Shown: in pieces, positions 5,556 to 8,031 of the stretch | How positions within the stretch are numbered: the stretch's first letter is position 1 | Layout of the letters: the number at the start of each line of letters is the position of its first letter | The notes under the pieces: generated by a model | Seen by the model: only the letters and a program-made list of their open reading frames with translations | What the model was told of the DNA's origin: nothing | The model's database searches: none | Source: an uncultured Caulobacterales bacterium | GTDB lineage: Bacteria > Pseudomonadota > Alphaproteobacteria > Caulobacterales > Caulobacteraceae | NCBI GenBank assembly: GCA_903903715.1 | Contig: CAIUZX010000152.1 | Coordinates: 1-8,031 of the forward strand | DNA: 8,031 nucleotides | Reading direction: 5' to 3' | Made by a program: the position numbers and the translations under genes

Positions 5556-5780
5556 TTAGCCTAACAGCGACGTGACGAAATGCTTCGCCATGGCGCCACT
5601 GTTCACCAACGCACCGAAGTGCCCGTTGACATCCGGGAACCACGGACGCCAGTTCCACACCAACACGTGAGCAATGATTGCAATCACCGTGAAGAGAACG
5701 AAACTGCCAATAAATATGCGATGAAACTCTTTGGCCTCTGCTTCAGTGAGGCCTGAGAGACTTCCGCCTCTTTCTGCCAT
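5556..5780 (-). CDS. pufB: Light-harvesting 1 (core antenna) beta subunit, with C-terminal extension
   Basis: The beta polypeptide of the LH1 ring is 74 residues with the family pattern GLTEAEAKEFH at 10-20. It has one membrane helix at about 23-44, the bacteriochlorophyll ligand H38 (AIIAHVLVWNW), and the RPWF motif at 45-48. Helper H20 lies 18 residues before the ligand, as usual. Many LH1 beta proteins end at or soon after RPWF; here about 26 more residues follow (PDVNGHFG to TSLLG), with a mildly hydrophobic end. AAGGAG eight bases before ATG is a strong ribosome binding site and overlaps the end of the preceding small ORF. The stop TAA is followed directly by the pufA Shine-Dalgarno. Confidence 0.95.
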   Translation of the reverse strand: MAERGGSLSGLTEAEAKEFHRIFIGSFVLFTVIAIIAHVLVWNWRPWFPDVNGHFGALVNSGAMAKHFVTSLLG

Positions 5781-5783
5781 TTC

Positions 5784-5987
5784 CTAGACTCCTTTCGCTC
5801 TGCCTGGAGTTTGGCGTGCGCCAATCTCCCAAGCATCGCCATCAGCCGTGATGACCATCATCGCGACACGGGTATGGAGCAGCGTCGGCCGCCCCAAACG
5901 GTAACGGGCGACGGATCGCCCAGATCGTTTCGTCCGCGCGCGCATCGGCGTGGCGTCGGAAAATGAAGAGGAATGGTGAGACGTCAT
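5784..5987 (-). CDS. Hypothetical 67-residue ORF between bchZ and pufB
   Basis: I do not recognise this protein. Its ATG overlaps the bchZ stop as ATGA (5987-5984), AGGGG lies eight bases upstream inside bchZ, and its stop is three bases before the pufB ATG, so it fills the interval exactly. It is basic (many Arg), Ser/Thr-rich at the N-terminus and has no clear membrane helix. Rhodobacter has pufQ here, but PufQ carries a hydrophobic helix, so I do not call it pufQ. Third-position GC is visibly lower than in bchZ, which weakens the case for a conserved protein. It could instead be a leader or a chance ORF. If translated, it would couple bchZ translation to pufB. Confidence 0.35.
   Translation of the reverse strand: MTSHHSSSFSDATPMRARTKRSGRSVARYRLGRPTLLHTRVAMMVITADGDAWEIGARQTPGRAKGV
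5806..5829 (-). promoter_or_regulatory. 24-base near-perfect palindrome upstream of pufB
   Basis: Read on the minus strand, GGAG-A-TTGGCG (5829-5819), a central CA, then CGCCAA-A-CTCC (5816-5806) form 11-base arms with a single A-A mismatch. It lies 25 bases before the pufB ATG and 11 bases before its AAGGAG. As DNA it resembles a dimeric regulator site; as RNA it folds into a hairpin with a 4-base loop that could mark or protect the 5' end of pufBA mRNA. It does not match the TGT-N12-ACA site of PpsR/CrtJ. Confidence 0.45.
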
Positions 5988-7438
5988 GCCGCGCGCCCCT
6001 GAGCGAGGGCCGCCGTGGTGTGGCGCACGCGTTCCAGACTGACCTTCAACTCCCCGTCCAGGCGGGCGGCCCGCTCGGCGGCGTCGCGCAGACGCTTGGC
6101 GGCGGAGATGCGCACCAGCACCGGCTGCGCCTCGACAAAGGCGTCCATCGCCGCCTTGGCGTCGGCGTCCCAGACGAGCTCAAGATGCGGCCGCGCGGGC
6201 GTCGCCTCGATCCTGTCCATCTGCCCCGCCAGCGGGAGGATGTGGAACAGGGCGTCGAACAGGGCGTTGCAGACTTCCTGCACCAGATAGGTCGCGCCGG
6301 CGTAGCCCATATAGGGCGTGCCCGTGTGCCTGCGGATGATCGCGCCGGGGAAGGACGCGGGGATGAAGGTCGACCGCGCGCCAAGCTCGGCCATGTACAT
6401 CCGCTCATTGATGCTGCCGAACATGACCAGCGGCGGCGTCGCGGCCAGGGCGTCCTTCACCGCGGCGTTGTTGGGCTTCACCCCGGCCTTGCGCTCGAAG
6501 GAGAAGGTGCAGGGCAGCCCCATCTCCGTCTCGAGGAAATGGCGGACGCCGCGGGTGTAGGTCTCGTTGGCGACGATGGCGAAGCTCGCCGTGCCGAAGA
6601 AGTCCTGGGTGACCGAGCGCCACAGGTCCCACACCGGCTTGATGGTGGTGTGCTTTTCCCGGGTGATGAAGGGTTCGGCGTCCAGCCCCAGCAACTCGCC
6701 CAGCTTGCGCAGGAAGAGGGTCGTGGACTCAAGGCCGATGGGCGCCTGCAGATAGGGCCGCTCCAGCGTCTCGCAGAGATTGCGCCCGAACTCGCGGTAG
6801 AGGCAGACATTCACCTCCGCGTCGGCGAGGCGCCGGACGTCGGCCACGTGGCTCCCCAGCGGGAAGACCATGTTGACCTCGGCGCCCAGGCCTTCCACCA
6901 GCCTGCGGATCTCGGCGAGGTCCGAGGGCTGGTTGAACATGCCGTACTGGGCGCCGATGATGTTCACCAGCGGCTTTGCGCCCTCCTTGCGGGGGCGGGG
7001 CTTTGGAACCTTCTTGGTCCCGAACTGGGTCCAGAGCCAGGTCAAAGCGCGGTCGGCGCTCTGCCACTGGTCCTCGTCGATGGTGCGGGGCAGGAAGCGC
7101 TGGATGCTGGCGCCCTCCGGCGTCACCCCGCCGCCAATCATCTCGGCGATGGAGCCGGTGACGACCACCGAGGGCAGATCCTTGTCCAGGGTCCGCCAGG
7201 CGCGCTTCATCGCCGCCTCCGTGCCTGTCTTGCCAAGCTCCTCCTCGCCGAGCCCCGTCACCACGATGGGCAGCTCATGCGGCGGCAGGGCGTCGGTGTA
7301 GTGCAGCACCGAAGTGACGGGCAGGTTTTCGCACCCCACCGGTCCGTCGATGATCACCTGCAGGCCCTTGATGGCGGTGAAGGCGTAGACGGCGCCCCAG
7401 TAGCCGCCGGCGCGGTCGTGGTCGAGGACGAGGGTCAT
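5984..7438 (-). CDS. bchZ: Chlorophyllide a reductase subunit Z
   Basis: With BchY it forms the catalytic NifDK-like heterotetramer of chlorophyllide a oxidoreductase, which reduces the B ring (C7=C8) on the path to bacteriochlorophyll a, using electrons from BchX. The 484-residue product begins MTLVLDHDRAGGYWGAVYAF and has signature stretches such as GPVGCENLPV, VVTGSIAEMIGGGVTPEG and MVFPLGSHVADVRRL, leaving no doubt about the family. C36 in VGCENLP is the expected BchZ ligand to the intersubunit [4Fe-4S] cluster. The ATG overlaps the bchY stop (ATGA at 7438-7435), and GGAGG lies ten bases upstream within bchY. Length is normal and the frame intact. Its own stop overlaps the next ATG in the same way, suggesting a translationally coupled bchY-bchZ-ORF series leading into puf. 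Confidence 0.98.
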   Translation of the reverse strand: MTLVLDHDRAGGYWGAVYAFTAIKGLQVIIDGPVGCENLPVTSVLHYTDALPPHELPIVVTGLGEEELGKTGTEAAMKRAWRTLDKDLPSVVVTGSIAEMIGGGVTPEGASIQRFLPRTIDEDQWQSADRALTWLWTQFGTKKVPKPRPRKEGAKPLVNIIGAQYGMFNQPSDLAEIRRLVEGLGAEVNMVFPLGSHVADVRRLADAEVNVCLYREFGRNLCETLERPYLQAPIGLESTTLFLRKLGELLGLDAEPFITREKHTTIKPVWDLWRSVTQDFFGTASFAIVANETYTRGVRHFLETEMGLPCTFSFERKAGVKPNNAAVKDALAATPPLVMFGSINERMYMAELGARSTFIPASFPGAIIRRHTGTPYMGYAGATYLVQEVCNALFDALFHILPLAGQMDRIEATPARPHLELVWDADAKAAMDAFVEAQPVLVRISAAKRLRDAAERAARLDGELKVSLERVRHTTAALAQGRAA

Positions 7439-8031
7439 GTGCCGACAGCCTCCTCACTCGCGCGGGCCGCCGCCGTCTGGCGGGCGAACTTGGCCTTGAA
7501 CTCGGGCCGGTCGACGGGGGTGTCTTCCCAGACGCCGGTCGCATGCCCCTGCCCCACGCCCTCGAAGAAGGCGCTCATCTTGTCGAAGCGGTCCTTGTTG
7601 GCGATGGCGCCGTTGATCACCTGGGCCAAAGATCCCGCCCCCGCCGGACCCATGAGGGGCCGCGCCGAGATCAGATTGGTGAAGTAGAGGGCCGGAATGG
7701 ACTTCTGCTTGGCGTACTGCACAACTGGAGTCGTGCCGATGGCGAGATCGGGGCCAAACTCTTCGATAGCGGCCAGATCCTGCTCCAGCGTGGCGCGGTA
7801 GTTGACCCGCACGCCCCGCTCCTCCAGCCAGGCGAGGTCCGCCGCCGACCAGGGGGTCGCGGGACAGGCCGTGCCGACGTAAGGCACCTCTGCGCCGCTC
7901 TCGATCAGAAGGCGCGCGACCAGAAGCTCGGAGCCCTCATAGCCGCTCAGTGTGACCCGTCCCCGGATCGGGGCGCCTGCCAGAGCGCCTGCGATAGCGG
8001 GCAGGAAGGCGTTCTGGGCCGCAGCGACAGC
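7435..8031 (-). CDS. bchY: Chlorophyllide a reductase subunit Y (C-terminal part)
   Basis: The frame is open to the right edge, giving the last 198 residues of BchY, the partner of BchZ. The visible part includes GRVTLSGYEGSELLVARLL, YVGTACPATPWSAADLAWL, DLAIGTTPVVQYAK and ALYFTNLISARPLMGPAGAG, all typical of the BchY C-terminal half. The N-terminal cysteines that help bind the iron-sulfur cluster are outside the window. A GTG at 7887 is internal, not a start: the same frame continues upstream with conserved sequence. The tail after residue GVGQGHATGVWED is Ala-rich and ends EEAVGT. The stop overlaps the bchZ start (ATGA). Confidence 0.97.
   Translation of the reverse strand, partial: AVAAAQNAFLPAIAGALAGAPIRGRVTLSGYEGSELLVARLLIESGAEVPYVGTACPATPWSAADLAWLEERGVRVNYRATLEQDLAAIEEFGPDLAIGTTPVVQYAKQKSIPALYFTNLISARPLMGPAGAGSLAQVINGAIANKDRFDKMSAFFEGVGQGHATGVWEDTPVDRPEFKAKFARQTAAARASEEAVGT

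Noticed and set aside
5784..5987. Calling the small ORF pufQ
   Set aside because: Position fits, but PufQ has a hydrophobic helix and this product is basic and polar with no such segment.
3116..5987. PpsR/CrtJ sites (TGT-N12-ACA) in the spacers between puf genes
   Set aside because: I looked for the spaced motif in the intergenic stretches and found no convincing match. The main regulated promoter of such operons usually lies further upstream, outside this window.
5963..7687. A 574-codon plus-strand open frame opposite bchZ and bchY
   Set aside because: It is antisense to two unmistakable genes. Its Arg/Gly/His/Gln-rich product has no recognisable domain, and long antisense frames are expected in GC-rich genes with biased third positions.
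1..8031. CRISPR arrays, insertion sequences, tRNA or rRNA genes
   Set aside because: No regularly spaced repeats, transposase-like product, terminal repeats or cloverleaf pattern was seen.

Overview
This window looks like a piece of the photosynthesis gene cluster of a GC-rich alphaproteobacterium, either a purple non-sulfur bacterium or an aerobic anoxygenic phototroph. The lineage cannot be fixed from this window alone. The basis is the gene order bchY-bchZ-pufB-pufA-pufL-pufM and the close match of the BchZ, PufL and PufM proteins to the alphaproteobacterial type-II reaction-centre families. Every gene I accept lies on the minus strand, so the biological reading direction is right to left.

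Right part (8031 to 5984): the C-terminal part of bchY, then complete bchZ. These encode the two catalytic subunits of chlorophyllide a oxidoreductase in bacteriochlorophyll a synthesis. bchY and bchZ share an ATGA stop/start overlap. A second ATGA overlap joins bchZ to a 67-codon ORF of unknown function that fills the bchZ-pufB interval, the place where Rhodobacter carries pufQ. It does not resemble PufQ. A near-perfect palindrome lies inside its 3' part, just upstream of pufB.

Middle part (5780 to 2777): pufB and pufA (core antenna beta and alpha), pufL and pufM (reaction-centre core), then a small Tat-exported high-potential iron-sulfur protein (HiPIP). Neither the tetraheme cytochrome gene pufC nor pufX follows pufM. 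The HiPIP is therefore a natural candidate for the periplasmic donor that re-reduces the photo-oxidised special pair. The pufA-pufL and pufL-pufM spacers are unusually rich in RNA secondary structure. A strong intrinsic terminator closes the transcript just after the HiPIP gene.

Left part (2645 to 1): a haloalkane-dehalogenase-like alpha/beta hydrolase, then the N-terminal 487 codons of a membrane protein fused to a spermidine-synthase-like Rossmann domain. That gene runs off the left edge. Neither has a known link to photosynthesis; they probably lie just outside the photosynthetic transcription unit. The leader of the membrane-protein gene can fold into a long stem that buries its ribosome binding site.

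Most original observations: HiPIP in the pufC position; structured puf spacers, including a long pufL-pufM gap; a C-terminal extension on PufB; a pufM start that is probably GTG; and the occluded leader of the spermidine-synthase-like gene. I did not find evidence for a wholly new system, CRISPR array, mobile element or RNA gene.
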